From: Pleurobrachia bachei
Taxonomy: Eukaryota; Ctenophora; Tentaculata; Cydippida; Pleurobrachiidae
Direction of reading: 5' to 3'
Assembly (NCBI GenBank): GCA_000695325.1
Contig: AVPN01000694.1
Span: 1 to 33,974, forward strand
DNA length: 33,974 nt
Below are positions 19,360 to 29,500 of this stretch, in pieces. A program made the position numbers and the translations under genes. The notes under the pieces were generated by a model. The model did no database searches. It was not told the origin of the DNA and saw only the letters and a list, made by a program, of their open reading frames with translations. How positions within the stretch are numbered: position 1 is the first letter of the stretch; each line of letters opens with the position of its first letter.

Positions 19360-20667
19360 CTACAGATTTATTAGTCTTAGTAAAGGAAACACTGTCATAC
19401 TTCCTGTCAACATTCCTAAAGCTGACACAAACGCTACAAGTTTACTAATCTTGCCCTTTACTGCAGCTCCTTGAGCACTTGCCGGCGCCATGGCCGATGC
19501 TAGAGAGAGTAGAATTCCATTGGTGAAAGAGAGGAGAAAGTATATTATTCCGGGAGCACAATCTGAGATGAACCACACTGGCAGTGTTCTGGGTTGTACA
19601 TTACACATGATAGCCAGCAATACAAATACTACCCTCGTCAGGGCTAGAGGAAGTATCGCTCTCCTGGGTAGTGTAATCCTCGTTGCAACTACCGCTCCTA
19701 ACAAGTCCCCCAGCCCAAAAGAACAGAATATAATGACGGTGTAGGTATGGTGGGCGATAATGGTGGTAGGGGGCTTGATAGCCACTATAGCTGCTGGGTA
19801 GACAGATAGGGTGAGCACCAATGTTACAAACAGTGACATTAGTAGGTCCCAAGTAACTGCAATGATGTTACAATATCCATGATGAAGTTCCTGGTCTTCT
19901 TTTACTCCTTCATTTTGTCCAATAAATAGAGGGGCCTCAGGGGCAACTGGATCGATAATAACTGTACCCTCCTCCGGAATCTTAACTGCCACAGTCTCAT
20001 GTTCTATCGCCACATACTGTGATGCATTGTTTAGCACCATTGTAACACTGTGGTGTTTTATGAAGGAGCAACAGTAAACCACCAGACAGGATGAGGAGAT
20101 GAGAGTTGAGGTGATGAAGAAGTAGAATGCACAAACCAACGGCTTGTCTTGTCCTCCTGCTACAATGGTCGCCAAACTCAGGAGAGAACTGATGAAACCA
20201 GTAGAGGACTGCCCCAAAATGAATCCTTTCACTGCCCAACTGCCAAGTATTCCACAGACCACAAAGAGAGATGCTTTAAAAGTTGTTGTTAGGGCACACC
20301 CAATACAGTAGGTAATGGTTGTAGCAATGAAGAATTCTCGAGCCCAGGAGCTGGTGTCACACAGTGCAGATGCAGCAAACCCTCCAAACACGATAATGAT
20401 ACCAATCAAGCATGCAACTACAATTCGTGATGTGTACTTCGTTCCTCTGACTCCTAGCAAATACGCCAAGTTTGTCAGAACGATGGTTGAAATTCCACCA
20501 AATTGTAGATATCTTGGATAATTTTCTGTGATAGCAGGATTCCCTGTTTCAGAAAATTTGGCGGAGAAGAATCCGGACGCGGCCCAGGCCATTCCCCATG
20601 GAGACAAATATACAAATCCGAAGAAGGCAGTGGTTAGGAAAAGCCCAAGGTCGGATTTTAGTATCAT
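19360..20667 (-). CDS. Equilibrative nucleoside transporter-like protein (SLC29/ENT), copy 2
   Basis: An intronless 435-residue paralogue of the transporter at 14589-15854. By eye about 24 of the first 170 residues differ, including MILKSDLGLF at the start, and the last 190 align well (LTLSVYPAAIVAIKPPTTII, FGLGDLLGAVVATR, CNVQPRTLPVWF, FTNGILLSLASAMAP). The loop between helices 6 and 7 is unrelated in sequence and longer (about 205-255), with IPEEGTVIIDPVAPEAPLF. Loss of similarity there against strong conservation of the helices indicates that both copies stay under selection as membrane carriers. It lies 443 bases upstream of the unidentified gene on the same strand, with the solo foldback arm between them. 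An AT-rich TATAATATT lies about 45 bases before the ATG. Confidence 0.88.
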   Translation of the reverse strand: MILKSDLGLFLTTAFFGFVYLSPWGMAWAASGFFSAKFSETGNPAITENYPRYLQFGGISTIVLTNLAYLLGVRGTKYTSRIVVACLIGIIIVFGGFAASALCDTSSWAREFFIATTITYCIGCALTTTFKASLFVVCGILGSWAVKGFILGQSSTGFISSLLSLATIVAGGQDKPLVCAFYFFITSTLISSSCLVVYCCSFIKHHSVTMVLNNASQYVAIEHETVAVKIPEEGTVIIDPVAPEAPLFIGQNEGVKEDQELHHGYCNIIAVTWDLLMSLFVTLVLTLSVYPAAIVAIKPPTTIIAHHTYTVIIFCSFGLGDLLGAVVATRITLPRRAILPLALTRVVFVLLAIMCNVQPRTLPVWFISDCAPGIIYFLLSFTNGILLSLASAMAPASAQGAAVKGKISKLVAFVSALGMLTGSMTVFPLLRLINL

Positions 20668-21619
20668 TTTATTCTTGGTTGACAGCTAGAAAGATAGATA
20701 GTGCAATATTATAAAAAGGAAACGCAAATAGGATCTTTGTGTGCCAGAAATTCACAAATTAACCAGGAAGACCTGGGAACGGAAGAAATTCGGTAGATTA
20801 ATCTTTCAAATGCAATGAGTTTGAACATAAGCCCAAGAAAGATTTAGGTTCGAGCTTATTTTGGGTTTGGCACATACCGAAGGCAGAAGCTCGCTAGTTA
20901 AATACAGAATGCAGTAGAAATATGCAGTATTGGAGGAGAATTTAGCTGCATGTATGGATTCTGGCTGGAAACACTCTATTTAGAGCTTCGACTGGCAGTC
21001 ACTCAATTATATCGCTATGTGAATTAGAAGATGGTGAAAATCAACAACAAGTACACAATGTGTGCCCAAGATTAAGCAACGTTTGATTGGTTTCTATCGA
21101 GATAAGAATACATACTTAAGTATTGATCCAGGGAAGCTCTAGAACAACTGTATGCTTGATGCAAGATCCCTTACTTTAACGACACAGTGTAAGTCTAGAC
21201 TACCATGAACGCCGAAACTTTTAATTTATGAAGATCAAAGAGAGAAAATTCATATCTTCTTCTATGAGTGTCGGATCAGGCGGGGGGGGGCTCAACACCT
21301 AACTGTATGATACTCATGCCTCTTAGAGGGGGGGTACCCCGGAGGGGTCCGACAGTTAGGCGCTTGCGCCTAACTGTCGATAATCTAATCAAATAGGCAC
21401 TATTTTAGCAAATTTACATCAATTTTTTAGGTTACTAGTGTATTATGACTGGTCACGTGACTCGGGACCAAGTGAGGCACCCGTTCTGGCCTCTGATTGG
21501 CTGTTGACTACCGTCATGTGATGCTCATAAACCCATATTATGACCATATATGGTCAACATATTGTTCACGTGACCTAATGTACTGTACACAAAATTGTAT
21601 TTACACACAACATTTGGAA
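20668..21619. other. Non-coding stretch up to the assembly gap
   Basis: No gene is supported. It holds the upstream region of transporter copy 2, a G-rich patch (21282-21345) with runs of nine and seven G, a perfect 30-base hairpin (21350-21379), and several ATATGGTCA/TGGTCACGTGAC words near 21448-21575. Single-copy or low-copy repeat status cannot be judged from one window. Confidence 0.5.
21350..21379. repeat. Perfect 14-base-pair hairpin with TT loop
   Basis: CGACAGTTAGGCGC and its exact reverse complement are separated by TT. A related word, CCTAACTGT, occurs about 50 bases upstream at 21297-21305, and GTCGGATC/GGTCCGAC form a looser outer pair (about 21271 and 21346). The arrangement looks like the end of a palindromic element or a structured transcript rather than chance. 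Confidence 0.7.
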
Positions 21620-22320
21620 NNNNNNNNNNNNNNNNNNNNNNNNNNNNNNNNNNNNNNNNNNNNNNNNNNNNNNNNNNNNNNNNNNNNNNNNNNNNNNNNN
21701 NNNNNNNNNNNNNNNNNNNNNNNNNNNNNNNNNNNNNNNNNNNNNNNNNNNNNNNNNNNNNNNNNNNNNNNNNNNNNNNNNNNNNNNNNNNNNNNNNNNN
21801 NNNNNNNNNNNNNNNNNNNNNNNNNNNNNNNNNNNNNNNNNNNNNNNNNNNNNNNNNNNNNNNNNNNNNNNNNNNNNNNNNNNNNNNNNNNNNNNNNNNN
21901 NNNNNNNNNNNNNNNNNNNNNNNNNNNNNNNNNNNNNNNNNNNNNNNNNNNNNNNNNNNNNNNNNNNNNNNNNNNNNNNNNNNNNNNNNNNNNNNNNNNN
22001 NNNNNNNNNNNNNNNNNNNNNNNNNNNNNNNNNNNNNNNNNNNNNNNNNNNNNNNNNNNNNNNNNNNNNNNNNNNNNNNNNNNNNNNNNNNNNNNNNNNN
22101 NNNNNNNNNNNNNNNNNNNNNNNNNNNNNNNNNNNNNNNNNNNNNNNNNNNNNNNNNNNNNNNNNNNNNNNNNNNNNNNNNNNNNNNNNNNNNNNNNNNN
22201 NNNNNNNNNNNNNNNNNNNNNNNNNNNNNNNNNNNNNNNNNNNNNNNNNNNNNNNNNNNNNNNNNNNNNNNNNNNNNNNNNNNNNNNNNNNNNNNNNNNN
22301 NNNNNNNNNNNNNNNNNNNN
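21620..22320. other. Assembly gap (701 N)
   Basis: A run of unknown bases. Open frames reported across it are artefacts. It follows the G-rich and palindromic stretch and precedes a GA microsatellite, both of which are common causes of assembly breaks. Confidence 0.99.
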
Positions 22321-22516
22321 AGTCAATAGAGTGTGAGAGGAGTTTTTGGTCTTTGCCTGGGCTCTCTAGTGTATCTATAATTGTTCAATGTACTGCGTTA
22401 ATTAAAAGTTGTGCCAATACAATTCTCGGACAGTACAAACCAAAGTGATCTATAAACAGAAACCACGTCGCAATGGAGACATAGAGAGAGAGTTGGGGAT
22501 AGAGTGAGGGAGATTA

Positions 22517-22571
<55 letters not shown>

Positions 22572-23000
22572 AAGAGAGAGATAAGTACTAAAAGATAGAG
22601 AGCACGTTGTAGGATAAAGAAACCGAAACGTCATAAGATTTGGAGAGTCACAATATAATATATTAATAGATCTATATCTACTATCTAGCCTACATCTGAA
22701 ACCCATATTTCAGTTGCTCTATGAACTATGAAGAATTAAAATAATTGTACACCGATATCATAGTAACGGTTCCAGAATCCTTGTTCCAAGTTCCAAAGTG
22801 TAGCTTGAGACAGTCTGATCAACACATGCTGAAAATCAATCGGCCAGTCTGAAGTTGGCCATTCATATCTAAATATCCTTACCTGGTTTTCAATCCATCA
22901 AGTTGTACGTGATGTTGGCCTTCTGGAAGATCCCCCCCCCCATTGGCCCAAGTCCCCCACCGCTGTGTTTATGCTGGTAGTAGCAGGACCACTACCGAAC
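22321..23000. other. Non-coding stretch after the gap
   Basis: Contains the GA microsatellite (22520-22580), a C11 run near 22931-22943 and no supported gene. The 102-codon minus-strand frame through the GA tract (serine/leucine-rich) is a product of the repeat. Confidence 0.55.
22520..22580. repeat. GA microsatellite
   Basis: A near-perfect (GA)n tract of about 25 to 30 units with a few A-rich interruptions at its right end. Confidence 0.9.
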
Positions 23001-23170
23001 CCGGCGTGCAAGCCCTCCGTTCAAATAACAGCCCGGCGTGAAATACCGGCTATCCAAATATGGAAGTTGCGTGATTGCCGCTTAACCAAATAAGGTTGCA
23101 CAGTTGCGTGATTGTCTAACCCAAATAAGGAGGCAGTGTGTATGTGGGCTATCCAAATAAGGTGACCCCG
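23001..23170. promoter_or_regulatory. Array of four perfect CArG boxes in a degenerate 32-35-base repeat
   Basis: CC(A/T)6GG sequences lie at 23054-23063 (CCAAATATGG), 23086-23095, 23121-23130 and 23153-23162 (all CCAAATAAGG), spaced 32, 35 and 32 bases, about three helical turns. A degenerate relative (TTCAAATAAC) lies near 23024. The sequence between them is also partly repeated (GTTGCGTGATTG twice, CTATCCAAATA twice), so the array grew by tandem duplication. CArG boxes bind SRF-type MADS proteins. The nearest downstream gene is the phosphatase at 24484. Regulatory function is inferred. Confidence 0.5.
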
Positions 23171-24483
23171 TTTGTTGTTGTTGGACTGGAATGCTATAAA
23201 GGTGGTCGTCCTGCCCTCCAGAATTATATTTTACCTGCCCCTTATGATGCAGCCTTCCAAAGTTAGATTGTACCTCCCCCGACCCCTGAATGCTCTCTAG
23301 ACCTTCTTTCTCTCAGTAAAATCATTCTTTCATTCTCTCTTACTTTAAAAGTAAATCTCGGCAGCTGAATCAGCCCCTCTCCTAGCAGCTACTACCCCAC
23401 TCTTCCTATTCTCATACTGACGCACGTGTTGTCAAGTTTCATGCATGCAAACTAAACAACTCTGTGTGAGAGTGTGTAATGGCTGGAGAGTGTATGCAGT
23501 ATGTGTTCTGTGCTGCACTGTTACTTTACTTCTAATGGATCCCGAGATTCTAAGTTGTTCATTATCCGGGATCTGAGCCGATCTGTTTCTCACAAGTACA
23601 TCAGATTTAAATATTGAAACCATGGCCTCCTATCTCTTCTTTTAGTAGCCGGGATAATTTATACGATTCTTAGGGCGGTATATTATGCTAAATTATGCAC
23701 TGGGTGCCAGGATGTACATTGTACACCAGCTGCCTCTAATCATGTAATCACTCGCTTTCTCTGTCTGAGGGTTGTGTAATACTCGTGTGTGTGTTAGGCC
23801 GTATTTTGCTTGTTGTAGAACTCTTTAGATTTCCATCCCTCTGTTATCCCGGAAGGGGACTTATTCTAAGAAAGTTATGGTTATCTTTTCCATAGAATCC
23901 ATCTGCCAAAATAAGTAGAACTGCCACTTCATCGTGCATGATAATAAACTTGTTTGTTTAATCCAAATTCTTTTATTAAATCCAACAACATGGCCATGCG
24001 AAATTTAGTTGGATTTATATTGTGACATGTCCTCTTCGCCCTGCTGTAGACTGTTGTGTTGCTCACACCTTATCTTATTAAGATTTTATCTCAGAAAATT
24101 AGAACGCTCTATGAAGATAGATCAGACTAGCTGGTCCTCCTTCACAACGGTTCGTGCCCTAACTCCAGATAGATGATAGATGATGTACTCAATTTTAGAT
24201 TTAACTAACAACTCGATACTCGATAGTCTATAGTCTTTTGGGGCGGAAAACGCGTTATTAGTTTCTCATTCTTGACAATTATTTCACTACCTCAATTGTT
24301 CTCGAATTGTGTCATAGCTTGAGAGTTGGTTAGATAGTACCTTTTTTGTGTACATCCAAGGCTGTGTTGCCCACCGCTTTCTTTACTCCTTTTCCATCCC
24401 ACTTCCCTAATCCCTTTTCTTATCTATTATAACAATCCCCCTCCCCAAAAGTTACCAGACCACCTCTCCCAATAGAGTACAAC
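23171..24483. other. Upstream region of the phosphatase gene
   Basis: No open frame with family features. It contains a TGTACATTGTACA palindrome near 23714, an inverted pair AAATCCAAC/GTTGGATTT (about 23979 and 24010) enclosing CATGGCCATG, and a pyrimidine-rich run ahead of the start codon (24370-24450). The 5' UTR of the phosphatase and its promoter should be here; no TATA box is clear. Confidence 0.45.
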
Positions 24484-25128
24484 ATGAGGGTAAAGTTGGT
24501 GTTTACACGGCACGGTGAGACGTCCAACAACGTCACCCACACCATCAATGGTCACCACGACAGTCGACTAACCGCTGCTGGGATCCGTGAGACCCTCTCC
24601 AGTGCTCCCTACCTCCAACAATACGACTTCACCTGGGTGTATGTGAGTGATCTCGGACGGGCCCGGGACACCCTGTACCATCTGGGCCTGAAAGGAGCAG
24701 TGGAACCGAGGCTCAGGGACAGGAACTTTGGAAGATTTAACGGGTGTCCCTATGGACAGTACGCTAAGGAAAAGAAGGTGGTGTTCGAGGCAACATCGGA
24801 TGTGGAATGTGAACCACCTAGTGTTGAAACTTATACAGAGCTGTGTAACAGGGTGGGAAGTGCTATTAGAGATACAGTAGCCAGGGCGTGTGAGTTAGAG
24901 GGGATGGTGGAGGAGGTAAGGGTATTGTGTGTTACTCACTGCTCCCCAACACGGTGCAGTGCTATAGTGCTAGCTCCCTATGCCACGGCTCCCTTTCCTG
25001 AGAACTTGAGAAAACAGAAAATACCCAACAACAGTGTAACTGAGTACCTGATAACAGCTGGGCAGGATGGACAGATTGAACATGTTGAACTGTTGAAGTT
25101 TGCCAGTACCAAACATATTTTGGTGTAG
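24484..25128 (+). CDS. TIGAR-like histidine phosphatase (phosphoglycerate mutase-like fold)
   Basis: An intronless 214-residue member of the histidine phosphatase superfamily; TIGAR proteins act on sugar phosphates such as fructose 2,6-bisphosphate and 2,3-bisphosphoglycerate. The RHGET motif is at residues 9-13 with nucleophile His10, followed by N-x16-LTAAG (the usual LT.xG block), SDLGRARDT (55-63; usual S-[DE]-L-x-R-[AT]-x-x-T), LRDRNFGRFNG (77-87) and a second catalytic His152 in VTHCSPTR. PNNSVTEYLI near the C-terminus matches the PN-T/S-x-[IV] block of TIGAR-type enzymes. Oddities: Asp79 in place of the usual Glu before R-x-(F/Y)-G, and THCSPTR where VSHGGxxR is common. It is shorter than human TIGAR (about 270), lacking the insertion before the second histidine. 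ATG at 24484 gives the family's normal N-terminus. Which sugar phosphate it uses is not known. Confidence 0.85.
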   Translation: MRVKLVFTRHGETSNNVTHTINGHHDSRLTAAGIRETLSSAPYLQQYDFTWVYVSDLGRARDTLYHLGLKGAVEPRLRDRNFGRFNGCPYGQYAKEKKVVFEATSDVECEPPSVETYTELCNRVGSAIRDTVARACELEGMVEEVRVLCVTHCSPTRCSAIVLAPYATAPFPENLRKQKIPNNSVTEYLITAGQDGQIEHVELLKFASTKHILV

Positions 25129-26592
25129 CCTGGGAGCTGTTGTGAGAGACTGTGGTATATATAATGAGAGAAAAGTAATATATATTTTATCGTTTTTGTT
25201 TGTTAATTTCATTGTCAAATATTGAGAAATGAGACAAAGATAGAGAGAATGTTGAGTAATGATATTATATTGGAATGCAATGTACAAACTTAATAGAAAG
25301 ACAATTATGTCCTTGTGAGAGAGTTGAGGAAATTAGTCTTTTATTGTCCATTTATTGAGAAGAAGATCAGATAACTATCGTTATATAATGGCGTATTTAG
25401 TGAGACCGTGAGAGAGATAGAGAATTATTGTTGACAGTTATTGGGTGTTTTTTAAGAGAAAGTCTTTAGTCAACAGTGCATGCATATTGTAATGTGACCG
25501 GTTTTAATTTTACACCTGTTTTACACAAAATAAAGTTGTACCTTTCTTCTGTTCATGATGATCGAACCGAGACAGTCTTGATGATCGATTCTATCATCAT
25601 TGTCTAGACGAGACTTGAGACTTGTGTTCACAATAATAAACAGTTGAACATCCCACTGTGACAGCAAGTCAGCTACCCACTGATTTTAGTATCACACACA
25701 GTCTCGGTAATCACTTGTCACTTGACCTTATGGCTTATATGTGACTCCTTTGTTATCAGTGACACTGCACGGAACCTCAAGGCAACCCTTGAACTGGGAG
25801 AGGACAACAACGGAACGCGCCAGTACTCTGGAATCCCAGACTCGCGCGGGTCAGACTGTGCGCGCGATAATGAGCGCATGACCGGAGGAGGGGATTGAAT
25901 GTGAAGAGCCATTTTCCACGAATCACGCTGCAATGATGGGCCGCGCGTCATATTTCATGCATCGCCGCCGCGCAGCTCAGTACATTTAAACAAATATTTT
26001 GTTCGTGTTCAAGACTCCAAATTTCAAAGTTTTGGAATTTTTCGTTCGTTTCTCTCATTTTCCCAGTATAAAATCGTTTTTCTGTATGCTTTTCAACTAT
26101 ATTTGACCACATTTTATTTTATTAACATGTGGGTGATGAGTTTAAACGATTATATATTGATAGAAAATTGTTTCTCTTGCCGAAAAATGGCGAATTTTAG
26201 TCCTTTAGAGCCCGGACCATGCAGTGGTTGCCCTAGGCGCATACCACACAATCCAAATAGAGGGCCTCAGGTTTACATGATGGTCTCCCTACTATTGACG
26301 ACTAAATCACACGCTTAACTTAAGTACTAGATGATTTCTAGCTCAATAACGTGACAATTTCTGACTTCAGATGAATGCTGTCTGGCGTCGCCAAACCCCC
26401 GATTTGATTATCAAATTGCGATAGAGTGCCAGACAGGGTGAATGGTACATTTGATCGATTGCAGATTAGTATCCTTAAATATTTCTCTATTTTGTATTTG
26501 CGTATCCTATATACCGTCGATAATCACACACTGTTCCCATTGCATATATAGCAGTAATACTAAACATGAACTATGGAGTGTGATTGGCTATC
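25129..26592. promoter_or_regulatory. 3' UTR of the phosphatase, then CpG-rich upstream region of the PDZ gene
   Basis: The AT-rich first part is probably the phosphatase 3' UTR, with AATAAA at 25529-25534. From about 25810 to 25975 there is a CpG-rich stretch (CGCGCGGG, GCGCGCG, GCCGCCGCGC), then AT-rich sequence. A TATATAG box at about 26545 lies some 45 bases before the PDZ gene's ATG, giving a very short 5' UTR if used. No other gene is supported. Confidence 0.45.
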
Positions 26593-29500
26593 ATGAGTAA
26601 TGGTACGAGGGCGTTTCTTACCCTTCCTAAGTCCCTCAAACGAAACTCGAACCTCCGGAGCAGTGATTCGGAAGTTTTACATCAAAGCTTAGGTAAACAC
26701 GGAACCGACTGCAGAGAAAGAGCTCCCTTTGCGGTTTCCGAAAGGTGTATGTAAACATTGCTGACCCTCAACATCTGACCTCTTTCATCCCTCTTTTTCT
26801 CTCTTTCTCTATCTCTCTCTCTTTCTCTCTTTCTCTCTCTTTGTCTTTCATCCTCTCGTTATATATTTATGCGTGTCGACTTCCACCTAACTTACAAAAC
26901 AACAAAACACCGCCTGCCAGTGAAAACTCTCTGACATCTGATTTACATTGTCAATACTTAAAACATTTTCAGGGGCATCCAAGTATTCGCTATGTAGTAG
27001 GCTTGACCAGGGCTCACAGCACAGCAACACCAGCAACAGTCAGTTTCCAGGGGCGGTCTGTGTTCCGTCTGCCTCCCGTATTCAGCTGTGTGATAGGTGC
27101 GTAGTGATCTAATACTTCATGATCATATACACCTGCTACAACTCCCTTTCTCTATGTAATTCTCTCAAGATTAAAGCCTGGGTAAAGTCTGCTCTCTCTC
27201 ACTATTTTCTATCAGAGATAAAGTCTTTGGCGCCTGATTAACTAAATCTCTCCATCCCAAAATCTCCACCCCAATCTCTTCCACTGAGTATTTCGCAATA
27301 CCAATATCACCCTCCCTATTTTAATCTCTCTGATTGCAGGTATGGAGACACAGTGGGTGTAGCTCGTGTTCACAATGGGATATTTGTACATAGCTGTCCT
27401 GACTCCAGTGCTCTTCGTCCCGGGGATAAGATACTCTATGTGAATGAGTTTAGTACCGCCCGAATGAGCCTACCAAGTGCAAGGTAAATATCGAACTACT
27501 TTGTAACGGAATACATTTCATGTCATTTCAATTCAATTCACCCCGGTCACTGCACCGCACTGCATGCTCTATTCTGTTTCTGACACGGCCCCTGCTAGAA
27601 GAAGGAAGTACCAATGAAATTAGTCTGTAATCGGTTGGTAAGCAGATGTTGCGAAGGGGCCCTGGATCCCACCCCTCTCTCGCCCCTCTCTATTTCTGTA
27701 TGATGATGCTGTGTAATAGCGTAATGGGCCGCTCATTACACCCTATATAATCCTCTCCCTTTCTCTCTCCATATCCGTCCTCTCTTGCTCTCCCTTACCC
27801 CTCCCCACCATGGGAGCATGTATAGGATGGAAGAGACAGACAGAACTATGGGAGAGAGTTTGGAGAGGACTAGTGTATACACGTTTACTATCCGCGGAGT
27901 AGAGAGAGAGAGAGAGAGACTAGAGGCAGGTCGATCGATCAGAGATAGGTTGCTCTCTCCTATCCTCCTCCAGAATTGGTTATGAATTACTATCGGTCTG
28001 CAGCAGCAGCACAGTGGTCTGTGTGTATATGAGTCTGCAGTAAAGTGGTCTGCAGCTGGAACGAGAGAGAAAGGGAGGAGGGAGATCCGCCTGTGCTGCA
28101 CTCTCCCAAGGCCCCCACTTAGTAGATTGGCACCCCTAACGTCATCTCTCACTGTCTCTGGATCCATTCTTAGATCTCTATTCTTTTCTCTCATTTCAAG
28201 CTCTCTCTTTCTAAAATGTGACATGGGATCCAAAAATAAAGCAAACTGAATGTGCACGATAGGAGCGGGGAGAAAGTCACCCCTCATTTGCTCCCTCTCT
28301 TGTTTGTGTGATGCGACTAACGTCTGTCAGCGACCTTCATCGAATCCAAGTCATTATATCGTAAGTAGAGTCCCAGCAATTAGACACGAATCCCACACCC
28401 TCCCCTACTCAGTACTCTAAGGTTACTGGTAGACACCTTTGTCTGCCCATTCACCATGTATTTTGCATGATGGCTCTACACGATGGGGTTCTATTTGGTA
28501 GTCTGTTTGATTAGAGAGTTTAGGGTGTTGGTGGTCCCCTGCAGCAGTACTATTAATATTTTATGTAGATGAGATGGGGTGTAACAGCAAGAGAGAGAGG
28601 GTTGGATGAGAGCTGAGAGAGAGGGTTGGATGAGAGCTGAGAGAGAGGGTTGGATGAGAGCTGAGAGAGAGGGTTGGATGAGAGCTGAGAGAGAGGGTTG
28701 GATGAGAGCTGAGAGAGAGGGTTGGATGAGAGCTGAGAGAGAGGGTTGGATGAGAGCTGAGAGAGAGGGTTGGATGAGAGCTGAGAGAGAGGGTTGGATG
28801 AGAGCTGAGAGAGAGAGTTGGGTGAGAGCTGAGAGAGAGAGTTGGATGAGAGCTGAGAGAGGGCTGGTGAGAACTGAGAGAGGGTTGGGTGTCAGCTGTG
28901 TTTGTCACCCAATACCATCTTATTTGACAAGCACTCGATATCTGATTGGAATGTACTGAAACTTTTTCTCCCCTCTCTCTCTCTATCTCTTCATCGCTCT
29001 CTCTTTCTATCTCTCTATCTTTCTTTCTTAACATGCCATTGCCCCACTCTGGTATAATTAGAAGTGGTCCCCCTAGCCTTTTTGTTATAAATATAGGCGC
29101 TCTATTTTTATCTCAGTCACGACTCACACTTCTTTCAATCTTCACCTCAAAAGTCAAAGAATAATTTTACCGGAGCCCCCCAAAAGTTAGTCAGAGCAAG
29201 GTGAAAATTGTTGATATTCTTCAACTACTTGAACTATTAGTGGACGTTGATGGATGGATTATACAGAACAGTTGGTAGAGGAAGAAAGAAAGATAGAGGG
29301 AGGAAAGAAAGATAGAGAAAGAAAGATTTAGGGAGAAAGCTGCATGCGAGAAACAGTGGGATAGTTTTCAGTGATGGCCGATGGGGGAGCAGAGAGTGGT
29401 TAACAAATTGAATTTTTAAATTCCCGACTACCAAAAATGGGCAAAAATTTCTGTTTTGTGACAAATATAAATAAATTGTCAATCGTTGAATTATCCCAGA

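Noticed and set aside
15508-20521. Similar plus-strand open frames opposite both transporters (15508-15708 and 20315-20521)
   Set aside because: Their similarity is fully explained by conservation of the transporter on the other strand.
21497-22336. Long open frames across the run of N
   Set aside because: Artefacts of translating unknown bases.
26103-26318. 71-codon plus-strand frame upstream of the PDZ gene
   Set aside because: It begins at TTG in AT-rich DNA and lacks any motif or splice support.
28561-29034. 157-codon serine/leucine-rich minus-strand frame and its 117-codon plus-strand partner
   Set aside because: Both are created by the 24-base minisatellite and flanking CT tracts; no start context, conservation or domain supports a protein.
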